This document shows, piece by piece, positions 24,201 to 35,800 of a DNA stretch of 64,000 bases; the stretch's first letter is position 1, and every line of letters starts with the position of its first letter. Where the stretch lies: NCBI GenBank assembly GCA_022478985.1, contig JAKSZP010009273.1, positions 124,001 to 188,000 on the forward strand. The letters are read 5' to 3'. The translations under genes and the position numbers were made by a program. Source of the DNA: Massospora cicadina. Taxonomy: Eukaryota > Entomophthoromycota > Entomophthoromycetes > Entomophthorales > Entomophthoraceae. Below the pieces are notes generated by a model. The model searched no databases, was not told the origin of the DNA, and was given only the letters and a program-made list of their open reading frames with translations.

Positions 24201-24977
24201 AAGTCAATCAGAATAAGGTACAAATTGATGGTGATAGAATATGGGGATCTGCTCCTGAAACTGGGATGCAATCTGCCCACCCATCCACAAATCCTAAATG
24301 ACTGGACTACCAGAGGCCATGACACTAAATACCTGACAAAGGAGTTGATTTCAAGCCTGAACTCCCATTTGGTAATGGCCAAACAGTGTTTGGTAACCTG
24401 GCAGATCCTAAACCAGGCATTCAAATCAGGAAAGCATAGCGGTCTGGTTTACCAGCACAAAGAATGCCCCATATGCGTTGAACTGGAAGCAGACATAGCC
24501 CACCATTATTATGAATGTGCCGTGTTCAAAAAATACTAGTCCATGATGCATCATATCCTATCAGGCAAACAATCACCACTGGGAATACATCCATCGCAGG
24601 ATCTTTTCTTCACAAAAAGCCTGAGAACAGCTCTGATCCAACTACAAGCCTTCATTTACCATTGTTGTATATGGGTAATTCACTGTGCGCTTGTTGCCAA
24701 GATTTTAAGCAATGAGCGCCCCCACCACAAAGGCTTGGTATTGAAGACCATTCAGATTATTTCTGATTAGCTCCTTTGGATCTCAAAATTTTTGCGCATA
24801 ATCCCCAGGTGTTATAAAGCCACACGTTTGGCTTTCCTCTTTGGATTGCTCGTTGTACATGATGAGGCAACTAATTGACTGAGAATTGAATGGCCTGTAA
24901 GCCTGCCAATGCTAGAACCATGGCTAGAGATGGCAATCGCCAATCAGCAATGGTCAGAGGTGCTAGAACTCTAGCGG
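21243..24977 (+). pseudogene. LINE-A copy B ORF2: endonuclease and reverse transcriptase, broken
   Basis: The ORF2 start codon is ATA instead of ATG at 21243. The longest open stretch (21252-21824, 190 codons) covers most of the endonuclease, with ISEMQAGNQ and AGDLNCW. The reverse transcriptase follows: LDMEKAYDQVAW (about 23042), QGDPMSPILFNF (about 23220), FADDMVVG (about 23337) and NLAKTSVM. The C-terminal cysteine motif ECPICVELEADIAHHYYEC lies at about 24462-24518. It ends in EVLEL and a stop near 24975. Stops interrupt every domain. Confidence 0.9.
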
Positions 24978-25697
24978 CCCAAAACCCCAGTCCTTTTTAC
25001 CCTTGGCTGAATCACCTGTATTCCGCCCTCCCCTCTTACTTTCCCTTAAAATTTAATTTAAAATAATGTATGGAGTTTTATAAAAAATCCAACATAATTG
25101 GCTCACCTTTTGGCTCTAAACTTAAATTTTATAAAGGTCAGTTGTTTATATTCTGGCACAATCACTTTTTTTCAATTACTTTTTATCATTTAAACTATTT
25201 ATATAGCTAAAGCTAATATTGCAAGTATAAGCAAAACTAAAAAAATGATGAGCCAACGCAGCAATAAATATAAATTTAAGAATTTTAATCTATATATATA
25301 AAAATGAATGTCTGTCTGTATGTCCCAAATGCATTCCTATACCATTCATCCAATTGTGATGAAACTTTGGTGAGTTGTTGTTTGCATGCCTGAGAAGATT
25401 TATGAATTTTGAAAAAAATATTATTTTAATAGTAAAATAAAAAGTTTCATATGTAACAAGTGAAAATCCTATATATACTTTAATGATATTTGCTATATTG
25501 TTACAGCTGAGCAGTTTGATATTTTAAATGGTTTTGTTAAGTGGTTAGTGGTCATTCAGATATTTAAAAATTTTATCTAAATCAAAACTTTGAATCAAAA
25601 GTCCAATTCATTTTAAAAATACCTCCTCTAGAATAATCAACACTTTTTTCTCTCTTGCATACATCACTTTTTAATAAAAAAGTGAACTGAACAAGAA

Positions 25698-28600
25698 TTG
25701 AGAGAGCAACCAACTGCCAGTGCACACTGCAATCATAGAGCATTGAACAACGGCCAACCACCTAAACATAGGGAAGTCAATCCGCCCATCTGTGCGCAGC
25801 ACATAGAAATGGACAACTTGCCTGTACTGATATTAATTAACAATAATAATATGAAGGACGCTATGATGGATGTACCATCTAATGAACTTCCTGCTGGCCC
25901 AAGCCCCCACATGACTAGAAATGGGGAAGGGCAATGCAACACATGTACATCAAGTAATGATCTGGTGACATGAATGACAATAAAATGCACAAACTCATCA
26001 GTGGGTCACAGGGCCCTTGCAAATAGCGCGGATAATGGGGTCAACTCCCTAGGATTGGTGACCAATGACAACCAGACAACTAGAGAAACCTTCCAGGAGC
26101 AAGGCCCAACACTGAGAACTGTGGTGTCAGGAATATTCCCCATTGAACCTCAATCAGTAGAGGGGATTTGGGCCTCGTAGAGTGAGAAAATTTTTGTGGA
26201 AAAAACAAAAAACCTAGACAAAGTATTGGTAGGATCTGAAACCAACTCAGATTTGATTGACAAAAATCAGCAGCTCAAACCAACAGAGCAAAGCTATAAA
26301 AGTTTCTACTGACACAGAGAAACTTACCAAATCTGCTTGGGGTATTCAAGTGAAGAAGAAGTTGGGCTCCAATTCCAAAAAGGCCCAGTTAGGGGGAAAA
26401 TGGTCCCCAACCAAAATTGATTTGGCAATATGAGAAAATCATTGGGCGTGATCCCCAATACACCATTGGGTGAAATTCCCAACAAAGTTATGTCAACAGG
26501 GGGCTCTAGCTCAACCACAAATTGATGGCCGATCCTAAATAGCCAATTGCCAAACCAATACATTCCATTGGGAACCAACCCCAATGGGGGTGAAACTATA
26601 TCAGGGACCAAATCTGAGGGATCAGACACCTGAGAAAGTTTGGTGAAAAACTAAAAGTACTGCCGGAAGGGGCTGAAACTCTGACAGTGATCAAGTCAGT
26701 GGCCAGGGCCCCAGTAAAACACACCCTGATCCAGTCAGACATGTTGGCACACTGAGGCATGTCCGCCTGCAAGGTCAAACAATGGGAGGCACTCCAGTTC
26801 CTGTACTCTACAGCAACTCAGTGGGTCTCCAAAGGTATCAAATCAGCCATTGTGGCTAAGTGGTGAGACCACAAATTTTCTGCTGGAGCAGCCAAACGCT
26901 GGCTTGATACCCAAATCTCTATTGACATGGCAGTACTATTCAAGGCATCATGAGTTAGGACTGAAGATGCCCTGGAATGGATGAAAATCCCCGTGGAGAA
27001 CAAGGTGATAAAGGCCGCAATCCATAAAGATTTAAAACTGGTGGATGTAAAGGCCTGGATGGAGGCCAGCATCAACCTTTTAAATGCAATGGAGTACAAC
27101 AAGGCAGGCATTACAGCACAATATGCCCAAGCTGTTGGGAGCTTGGGCCTCAACCCAACAGATTTAGACGAGTATGCAAAATGATTCCCAATTGCCTCTA
27201 CTGCCCTCGAATGAGCCCAACACCCCATTCCAGTGGACACAGCACTGGAATGGTATAACATTACTTTCTCCCCAGAAGAGGCACTACCATGGATTATGGC
27301 CAGATTCAAGGCCACTGAGGCCCTACACTGGTCATACACCTGAATTCCACCAGCCACTGCATCTGACCTGATGAAAGTGGGCTGGACAAAGGGAAAAAGT
27401 GATGGAATGGGGATCTTTCTGGGATTGGTTGCCTGAAGAGGCCATCAACTGGTCCACCAACGGATTTACACCAATGGAGATGATATATTGGTTCTGAGCA
27501 GGGGTCAGTATGGACCTAGTGCGTGAATGGGCAGAGCTGGGGGTGACTAAACCAATTCATGAAGCTCTTAGAGGCCAACCATTCCCAATTGAAAAGTGGA
27601 AAATCTGGCGCGATGCCACAACAATTGCTGAAGCTGCAGACTGGGATGCAGCGAGGTTCACCCCTGAATCAGCCCAGCCATGGATAAAACATGAGATTTC
27701 ACCACAGGTGGCAACAGCAATGAAAGGGGTCATGACCCCAGACTTGGGCCGAGAATAGCTCAAAGTGGGGATCCGCATCAAAACTATCTGAGATTGGAAG
27801 CAATCCTTCCTGGAACTGACACTAGTGGCCCCATACACCGCCGAAGGTTTCATCCCCTCCAAAGCATTTCAATGGAATCAAGTGGATGTTCCAGCAGCCA
27901 TGACATAATTATTTACAGATGGGGGCTGGAATAGTGTCACAGTAAGGGACTGGTGCCAGCATAGCTCAATTACACTGGAGATCCTTTAAAAATACCTCCA
28001 CCCAACGTGTGGCCCAGAATCTGCCCTCAAATGGTATCAACTGGGGTTCTCGCCATTGAATGCCCTAGAGTGGCAGAGCCTCAAGATCGGAGCACAAATG
28101 GCTAAAAGTATCAGCTGCCAAGGTATCAGCATCCACCAGAATGAAGCATTACTCAACCGGGGGTTCAGCCTCAATGAATCAATAAGTTAGATTTTGAAGG
28201 GAAAGACCCCCACCAAAGTACCCAAACCAAGCGCGAAAACCAAATCCTACAGCGCCGCGATGGCGCATACTTAAAACAACACCTGGAATGGAGCAGGGAG
28301 CCACATAGAGTACATCCATCAGTTGATCAGCGGTGGCTTTACAGATTGCCAGGCACTGAAATCATACCTAAAAGATGCTATCCAAGTCCACTTGCAGCTA
28401 TTGGAGGAGGAATGGTCTGACCTGATGTTGTCAATTTATCAGGAACTTGACGAGATCCTAGCTTGAGGGGACTTTGATCACCACTGGGTACCCAAATGGG
28501 GCTATATAGATATAGTGATCCTAGATGAATAAGACCGCAATAAACTCCTCAAAATTGGCATCAAATATAAGGAGATTTATCTGTGAATGGAACTGACCAG

Positions 28601-29810
28601 ATACGCCAACCAAACCGCAAGGTGGGTAACTTTCCAGAATCTCCCCACCAATTGCAAATGAGAGTGGGTGCATGAAGTGATCCAGACTGGATTGTCATAC
28701 TATGGGGAAGTATGAGAATTCTGGAAAGATGATGGCGATTACATCATGAAGTGCCTCCACCCTCGGACAGTGGAAGCGGTGTATGAACTGGCACCCTGGA
28801 TGAAACCAAACAAAATTGCTCTACCCAGATTTATCCGCCTGCTCAGCCTTGATAGGGTATTATACGTTGAACAGGAGAATGCCAAACAAGTGTGCCAGTT
28901 CTGTTATCAGACCAGCCACACAATGGCTCAATGCCACCATTGTAAAGGTAAAACTACATGGGAATACAAATATGACCCCATTGGGAAAATCACTAAGGTT
29001 GGTACCAAGACTTTCCTCCACCTGAAAGCCAAAGAATGGATCCTGCGCAACTTAACGGAGGTAGCGGATAAAAAATGCCAGTGACAAGAATTGTACCTGG
29101 AACATAGAGAAGCATGGGAATGGGAAACAGTAAAGTGACCCAAAGTGGATGATGAACTATTTATAAATCTGAACCCTGAACCTTACACAATGGATGAGGG
29201 AACTGACCCTGGACCAACAGAGAAACATCCAACCCAAGCATAATGGACGGTCCATGAGGAGGAAAGATGGCAGAAGGCGAACCCAAAAAATTCTCCCAAG
29301 CAAGGGCGGACGCAGGAGGCCAGCAAGTCAAAATCAAAGCCTGACAATATGAAAGTGAATACTAAAATGAATTGGAAGTCATCAGCAAATAAACCTAAGG
29401 CAACCAGTGAAAAATCAGCAGGAGCGACAAAATTGACAAAATTGGCTGGGCAATCACTGACTAAAAAATTGAGTTCTGCCATTAAATCGAACAAAGGGGT
29501 GCGAATCCAATTGATGGATGAGGGAGAATCCACCGCTCCGCCAGCAGGGAACAAGGGGCACCTGGAACCAATCATAAAACCATCCTCATTATCCATCAAC
29601 AGGGAGATGGGGATGAGGACCAAATTCCCAGTACACAGGATGCCCGGGAATATAATCTTGGTCTCAATCAACTGACCCTGAAAACCAAAATATTGCATCC
29701 CAGTAACCATTGACACCACCTTCATTGACCAACCAGACCTCACTATGGGACTTGATCCACAACCCAAACAATGCTAAACCTCATACCCATGGGTCAGGAA
29801 GCTGGAAATG
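25698..29810 (+). pseudogene. LINE-A copy C1 ORF1, broken
   Basis: It starts MREQPTASAHCNHRALNNG at 25698 and ends GSGSWK-TGA at 29810, about 1,370 codons. The 13-residue repeat array is easiest to read here (about 26770-28110): FSPEEALPWIMAR, FKATEALHWSYT, FTPMEMIYWF, VSMDLVREWAELG, FPIEKWKIWRDAT, FTPESAQPWIKHE, CGPESALKWYQLG and others. The zinc knuckle CQFCYQTSHTMAQC is intact at 28893-28934. A Lys/Ser-rich tail rich in KSSANK and KLTKLAGQS follows. Frameshifts and stops prevent a full product. Confidence 0.86.
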
Positions 29811-32800
29811 AGGATAGCAACTACAAATGCTTGGGGGATGGCGAGCATACAAATGAGGAGGAGGAATATGCACCATTTAAAAACCAAGTATAATATTGAC
29901 CTAATTTTTATTTTGGAAACACAAGCTGGTAACCAAAAGGAAATGGTGCCAATCTTGAACTGCAACACAAAAAACACCCGTAGTCCCGCCAGATAGGCTA
30001 CCAAGCCCTATAGATGGACCATGTGACAATAGTCACAATGGACAAGAAAATAGACCTGGAATTTGTGGAAGAAACTCACGCCGGTAGGGTCTTGATAGCG
30101 ACAGCTACAAACAGAGAAACTTGCAGGAGCATATGAGCGGTAGCAATCTACGCCCCACCAAAGCTCCACGAAAACTGTAATTTTTGGGAATTCTTAGTGG
30201 AAGTGCCATCTGAAGTGAAAACCATAATAGCAGGTGACCTGAACTGTTGGATGAATGCAAGCTGGGATATGTTCCCAATGAGAGAACATCCCAACAGTAA
30301 GGCTGATGAGATTCTTGATTACTTAGTTAAATTGGGGATGTGCCTAACAATTGACAAAGAGGATGACAACCTAGCCAACCTAATGCGGTGGTCATATGAT
30401 GCTGCCAGATCCCCACTGTCAGGATCACGTTTAGATTACATCCTAGTGTCATCAGATCTCAAGATGATGACATCCAACAGCGAGGTCAGCATAAATGCCA
30501 AAAGCGACCACATGGTCATCCAGATGGAGATTGACCTTGATGAATCTCTGAGGAACCATGAGTGGCAACTGGCACCAGCCACACTGAGGGATGGGGATTG
30601 GCGCCAAAAGGTTGACGCTGGACTGGATTGACTGGTAGCATATCTGGACAACCACCCAGAGTTGGACCCGCTAGAATGATGGACCTGGATCAAAGCAAAA
30701 ATGAAACATGATAGTATGAAGTTTAAAAAAGTGACCTCCTACAAGCAAACTGCCACCTTGAAACAACTGAAGTCTAAATTAGAAAGGCTGAGGCTCACCC
30801 GAAAGGACAGTGAAGACTGGTGGAGTGAGTACTGAACAACACACAAAAAGTATCAGGCCATAATGATGAAGCAAGACTCAGAGAGATGGACCAATGCGAC
30901 TTACCAATATCAGAGTCTAGTGGGGACAATGACCAAAGAGGGCCTGAAACACCTCAAGGAAATATGAACTAAGGCTAAAGTATGGGAAGTGGAGACAGCA
31001 GAAGGGGGAGTATCAACAGACCCTAAAAATCAAGTGTAAGGTCGAGCTTTTTTATGGTGATCTCTTCCAACAACAAGAAACGAGCATATCAGCAACAAAA
31101 ACCCTTATTGACCTGGCCAAGCTGGCGCTGGGGGCTGTATGTGGGAAGACATCACCAAGCTATCCGCCAAAATCTCTATCAACGAAGTTAAGAGGGCATT
31201 AAAGAAGTCACCAAGAATGAAAGCAACAGGCCCCAACAATATGTGTGCAGAAAAATACAGCATATTCTGAGAACACATCACGCCAGAGCTCAAAGCCCTC
31301 TTTAACCACTGTTTGTAAAATGGCCAGCAAATTCCAGAGGCCATAGACCTGAATTGCACCTCTGTACAAAAAGGGCTCAGATGCCAACTTTGGAACTGGC
31401 GCCCAATTGCACTATCAAACGCCAATTATAAACTGCTCACACGCATACTATCTAATTGACTGATGGCAACAGCATCGCGCATGCTCCATAGTGCCCAGCA
31501 CGGCTTTGTCAAAGGCTGTAGTATATGGGACAGCATTGGTTCAGTCCAGAGCGTACTCCAGGATATGAGGGGCATTGAACAGGGGTACCTTATGTTCCTC
31601 AACATGGAAAAGGCATATGACCGAGTAGCGTGGTCATTCCTTCACAAGGCACTAAAGGCAGTCAGTATCCCCAACATGTTTTGAGCATATATAATGACAC
31701 TGTACTCAGGCCTGGTAACAAAGGTGATTGTCACAGATGGCATAACCAATGAAATCCCTGTCAGGTAAGGTCTCCGCCAAGGCGACCCTACGTCACCAAT
31801 AATCTTCAACTTTGCAGCCAACATTCTACTGGTGGCAGCAATGGACGCGAAACTCCAGGGTCTAGTCCACCCTAATCAAATGTCACTGAAGATGCTAGCT
31901 TTTTCTAATAATATGGTAGTAGGCATAAGCTTACTGACCAACCTCCAGGGCGCTGAGGAACTACTAAACCTTTATCAGCTAGCATCAGATGCAAAAATCA
32001 ACTTGGCAAAAACCTCAGTGATGAGGGTTGGCAACCTGAGCTTCAGCCCGCCAACTGACAACGCCAATTATGAACTCCCAGACAGTACGATACCTTGGGT
32101 TCTCTTCAATGACAAGAGACCAGTGGTACTGGAGACCAAACAGGAAGTATTGTCAAGCTTATCAATCCAGATGGCATGCTGGAAAAGCGCCACACTATGC
32201 CTCAAGGAAAAAGTGCAGGCAATAAATGTCTTCATCTTCTTGAAGTTGTGATATGTTGCTCATGTGCTGCCAATGAGCCCAAACTTAGAGAAGAAAATCA
32301 GGCCAATTCTCTGAACCTTTCTGTGGTTCAAGGCGAAGGTGGCACTGATACCACTGGAAGCCCTGTCAAAACCAAAGAATGAAGGAGGCATGGGCCTCCT
32401 GGACTTTGAATCTCATGCCTGGCATATATGGGGGAAGTCATTCCTGAAGCTAACACAGATGCACATGCGCTGCCTGACCCTAGCATGGGGCATGAACTGG
32501 GCAAGAGCCCAAGGCCTCCAAGAGCCAGTCTCCCCCCAATCAATACATGTGTGGATGGCGAACCACCCGCGGATAACCTCCCAAAAAGGTACTCCACACT
32601 ACTGGTGACTATGCAATTGGGATGTGCACCACGGTGGATGGTCATTTGAGCAATCAGACTGAGAAGCTGACCAAATTTAAAGGACATCAAAGCACATAAT
32701 TCCGCAATGATTTCTGCAACAAGCTGGGAGGAGTGTAACCAAATTGCTGACAAATACACAACCAAGTTGATCAGAATAAGGTACAAATCAACACTGATAG

Positions 32801-33540
32801 AATATGGGGATCCACTCCTGAAACTGGGGCACAATCTGCCCACCCATCCACAAATTCTAAATGACTGGACTACTGAAGGCCACAACACCAACTACCCAAC
32901 AAAGGAGTTGATTCCAGGCCTGAACTCCCGCTTGGTTATGGCCAAACAGCATTTGATAACCTGGCAGATCCTAAACCAGGTATTCAAATCAGGCAAGCAC
33001 AGCAGGCCAGACTGCCAGCACAAAGAATGCCCCATATGCACTGAACCAGAAGCAGACATAGCCCACCATTACTATGAATGCGCTGTGTTCAAAAAATACT
33101 GGTCCATGATGCACTACATCCTATCAGGTGAACAATTGACACCAGGAATACATCCATCGCAGGACCTTTTCTTTACAAAAACCCTGAGAACAGCTATGAT
33201 CCAACTATGAGCCTTCATTTACCATTATTGTGTATGGGTAATTCACTGTGTGCTCGTTGCCAAGGTTTTGGGCAACAAGCGCCCCTACCACAGAGGTTTG
33301 GTATAGAAGACCATTTGGATTATTTCTGATTAGCTCCTTCAGATCTCAAAATTTTTTGCGCATGATCCCCAGGTGTTAAAAAGCCACACGTTTGGCTTTC
33401 CTTGCTGGATCGCTCATTGTACACAATGAGGCAACTAATTGACTGAGAATCAAATGGCCTGTAAGCCTGCCAATGCTAGAACTGTGGCTAGTGATGGCAA
33501 TCGCTTATCAGCAATGGTCAGAGGTGCTAGAACTCTGGCC
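29808..33540 (+). pseudogene. LINE-A copy C1 ORF2: endonuclease and reverse transcriptase, broken
   Basis: It starts MRIATTNAWGMASIQMRRR at 29808. The endonuclease has AGDLNCW (about 30234), LDYILVSSDL (about 30430) and SDHMVI (about 30504). In the reverse transcriptase, LNMEKAYDRVAW is at about 31600, and the catalytic FADD has decayed to FSNN (about 31902), a loss of both active-site aspartates. The C-terminal motif ECPICTEPEADIAHHYYEC is intact at about 33025. The family's terminal stop (EVLEL-TAG) reads TGG here. Confidence 0.9.
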
Positions 33541-33666
33541 CAACCCCCAGTCCTTTTTACCCTTGGCCAAATTGCTTGTATTCTGCCCTCCCCTCTTACT
33601 TTCCCCTAAATTTATTTTAACAAAGTATGGAGTTTTTATAAAAAATTCTCTAGCATTATTGGCTCG

Positions 33667-34286
33667 GAAGCAGACATAGCACACTGTTATTATAAATGTG
33701 CCATGTTCAAAAAATACTAGTCTATGATGTGTTACATCCTATCAGGTGAACATTTGCCACTGGATATACATCCATCACAGGACCTTTTCTTTATGAAGAC
33801 CCTGAGAATGGCTCCAATCCAACTATGAGCCTTCATTTACCATTATTGTGTATGGGTAATTCACTGTGCACTTGTTGCCAAGGTTTTGAGCAGTGAGCGC
33901 CCCCACCACAGAGGTTTGGTATTGAAGACCATTCAGATTATCTCCGATCAGCTCTGTCAGATCTCAAAATTCTCACGCATAATCCCCAGGTGTTATAAAG
34001 CCACATGTTTAGCTTTCCCCACCAGATTGCTCATTGCATGCAATGAAGCTACTAATCAACTGAGAATTGAATGGCCTGTAAGCCTGCTGATGCTAGAACT
34101 GTGGCTAGTGATGGCAATCACCAATCAGCAATGGTCAGAGGTGCTAGAACTCTAGCGGCCCAAAACCCCAGTCCTTTTTACTCCTTGGCTGAATCACCTG
34201 TATTCCGCCCTCCCCTCTTACTTTCATTTAAACTTCTATTTTAATAAAGTATGGAGTTTAAAAAAAATTTAGCATAATTTGCTCAG
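33667..34286 (+). mobile_element. LINE-A copy C2, 5'-truncated, in series with C1 at the same target
   Basis: About 600 bp of LINE-A 3' end (33667-34264) starts abruptly inside the C-terminal zinc motif at AAGCAGACATAGCACACTGT and runs to the usual 3' UTR. The segment between C1 and C2 (33648-33665) and the one after C2 (34268-34286, tttagcataatttgctcag) are versions of the same target. C2 is therefore a separate insertion into the duplication left by C1, or the reverse order. Its ORF2 tail ends EVLEL-TAG at 34155. Confidence 0.85.
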
Positions 34287-35040
34287 CTTTTGGCTCTAAA
34301 CTTCAGCTCTATAAAAGGTCAGATGTTTGAATCCTGGCGTAATCACTTTTTATACACTTTTCTTAAACTCACTGTCAATTCTGTCTATCTGTCTGTAATT
34401 AAATCTTACAAGCTCTATTTCAGACACTTATTCTCAATAAAAAATTCTTAAATTTGGCACACTTATGTATCTTCAATGACAATATAATAATCCATCAAAA
34501 TTTTTAATTTTCATTTTCAAAAAAGATTCATATGTATCAAGTAAAAATCCTATATATTTTCAATGGTAGTCAGTATATAGTTATGGCTGAGCAGTTAGAT
34601 ATTCAGTTGATTTGATATTTTAAATGGTTTTAAGTGGTTAGTGGTCATTTTTATCTTTAATAAAATAGAGAGGAGACGCCCAAGGGGTTTGGGAAGGTGC
34701 AAGTTTAGAGTCTAGTACTCAATGATTTTAAGTATAAAGAGATGTTTCATGTAGCAGTTTGGTGTTATTTGATTGATTTGATAGGTTTATTTTGTTTGGC
34801 CGAGTGGTTAATGGCTTTTGGTCGAATCGATAGGACATAGTTTAGTTTTGAGGGGCGATTAGTTATTGGTTGTTTTGATAAGTTCAGTTAGGTTTACCTG
34901 AGTGGTTGATGGTTTTTGATTGATTCGATTAAGCAATTAGATTTGACTGAGTGGTTTTGTTTATCTATAAAATTAAATTAATAAATTGAAAATCTGAAAT
35001 TTTATAGACACCTTAGCGAAGCACGGGTAAAACGGCTAGT

Positions 35041-35408
35041 TTTATATATAAAAATGGATGTTGGTATATATATCTGTTTGAGATTTATATACTCCAACAC
35101 CATTTGACCGATCAACATGAAAGTTAGCACATATAAGTAATTTTTCACGGAGAAGGTTTTTATGCTATCCACTTTGTTGTAACTTGCCAAAGGGGGTGAA
35201 ATGGGGTCAAAAGGGTTAAAAATGTAATCATGAAATCTCAGGGACTATAAAGCCTACAAACTTGAAATTTGGCGTGTAGGTTCCTTATAGGGTGTAGGCA
35301 GCCCCTAAGACAGTATTTTTGGAAATTCCACCCCTAAGGGGATAAACGGGGAACAAAAGTTTGGAAGAAAATTCATGATTTTTGAAGTTAGAAATGTTAA
35401 ACTGGTAA
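35041..35408 (+). mobile_element. Helitron 5'-end-like fragment
   Basis: Directly after the CTAG|T end at 35039, the sequence reads TTTTATATATAAAAATGGAT followed by wording close to a Helitron-type start (CCATTTGACCGATCAACATG, AAAGTTAGCACATA). It is interrupted at 35409 by another Helitron start. The first bases are altered (TTTT in place of TCTA), so the exact terminus is lost. Confidence 0.45.
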
Positions 35409-35800
35409 TCTATATTAATAAAAGCAAGTGTGTGTGGCTATGCCCAGCCAAAAATACAGCATGTAGAGCTTTGAAAATTTGGACATAGGTGGACGGGAGG
35501 GGTTCGTGTGCACCTCAAAGTCGGATTTTTAATTTTCATAATAAAATAAAAACTTTTATATGTAAGAAGTAAAAATTTTATATGTTTTTAATGGAAATCG
35601 GTATAACATTACAGCTGAGAAGTTTGATATTCGGTTGATTCGATAGTTTAAATGGTTTTGGCGAGCGGTTGGGGTGGGTTTGGGTTGATTATTAAACTTA
35701 ACGGTTCTAATAAAGCAGTTAGTGATTAGTTGATTCGATAAGTTAGTTGGTTTTGGCTGGGTGGTTGATAATTTTATATTTAATCAACATAATTTGATCA
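35409..35800 (+). mobile_element. Helitron 5' end, same family as 6687
   Basis: It starts A|TCTATATTAATAAAAGC and then matches 6687-6960 closely (GTGTGTG, GCCCAGCCAAAA, GGACATAGGTGGACGGGAGG, GTGCACCTCAAAGTCGGATT). The modules GGTTGATTCGAT and GGTTTTGGC follow. No 3' end in the same direction was found, so the copy is truncated. Confidence 0.6.

Larger units (their letters stand above)
17155..25105 (+). mobile_element. LINE-A retrotransposon, copy B, with flanking duplications
   Basis: The copy runs from about 17173 to 25090 on the plus strand. It is bounded by tttagcataagtggctca (17155-17172) and aacataattggctca (25091-25105), an imperfect target duplication of about 15 bp. Gene order is as in copy A: ORF1, ATAA junction, ORF2, and a CCCTCCCCTCTTACTTTCCC 3' end. 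It is the most decayed of the three long copies, with frequent TGA and TAG where the others keep R or W codons. Confidence 0.9.
25627..33665 (+). mobile_element. LINE-A retrotransposon, copy C1, inserted in a Helitron
   Basis: Full-length copy, about 25644-33645. Flanks tctagaataatcaacac (25627-25643) and ctctagcattattggctc (33648-33665) are an imperfect target duplication. Order is 5' UTR hairpin, ORF1, ATGA, ORF2, 3' UTR with CCCTCCCCTCTTACTTTCCC. It is followed directly by the truncated copy C2. Confidence 0.9.
25289..35039 (+). mobile_element. Helitron interrupted by LINE-A copies C1 and C2
   Basis: The element begins A|TCTATATATATAAAAATG at 25289 and ends AGCGAAGCACGGGTAAAACG followed by GCTAG|T, with CTAG at 35036-35039. 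These are the expected Helitron ends. Without the nested LINEs it would be about 1.1 kb, with no Rep/helicase, so it is a non-autonomous element. The left part (25289-25643) and right part (34287-35039) share modules with the Helitron pieces at 6687 and 15489. Pairing these two ends as one element is inference from orientation and from the interrupted target. Confidence 0.65.

Noticed and set aside
34790..34960. tRNA-Leu/Ser-like A box TGGCCGAGTGGTTAA inside a Helitron
   Set aside because: The motif is one of several degenerate modules (GGTTGATGG, GAGTGGTT) in the Helitron body; there is no B box or cloverleaf.
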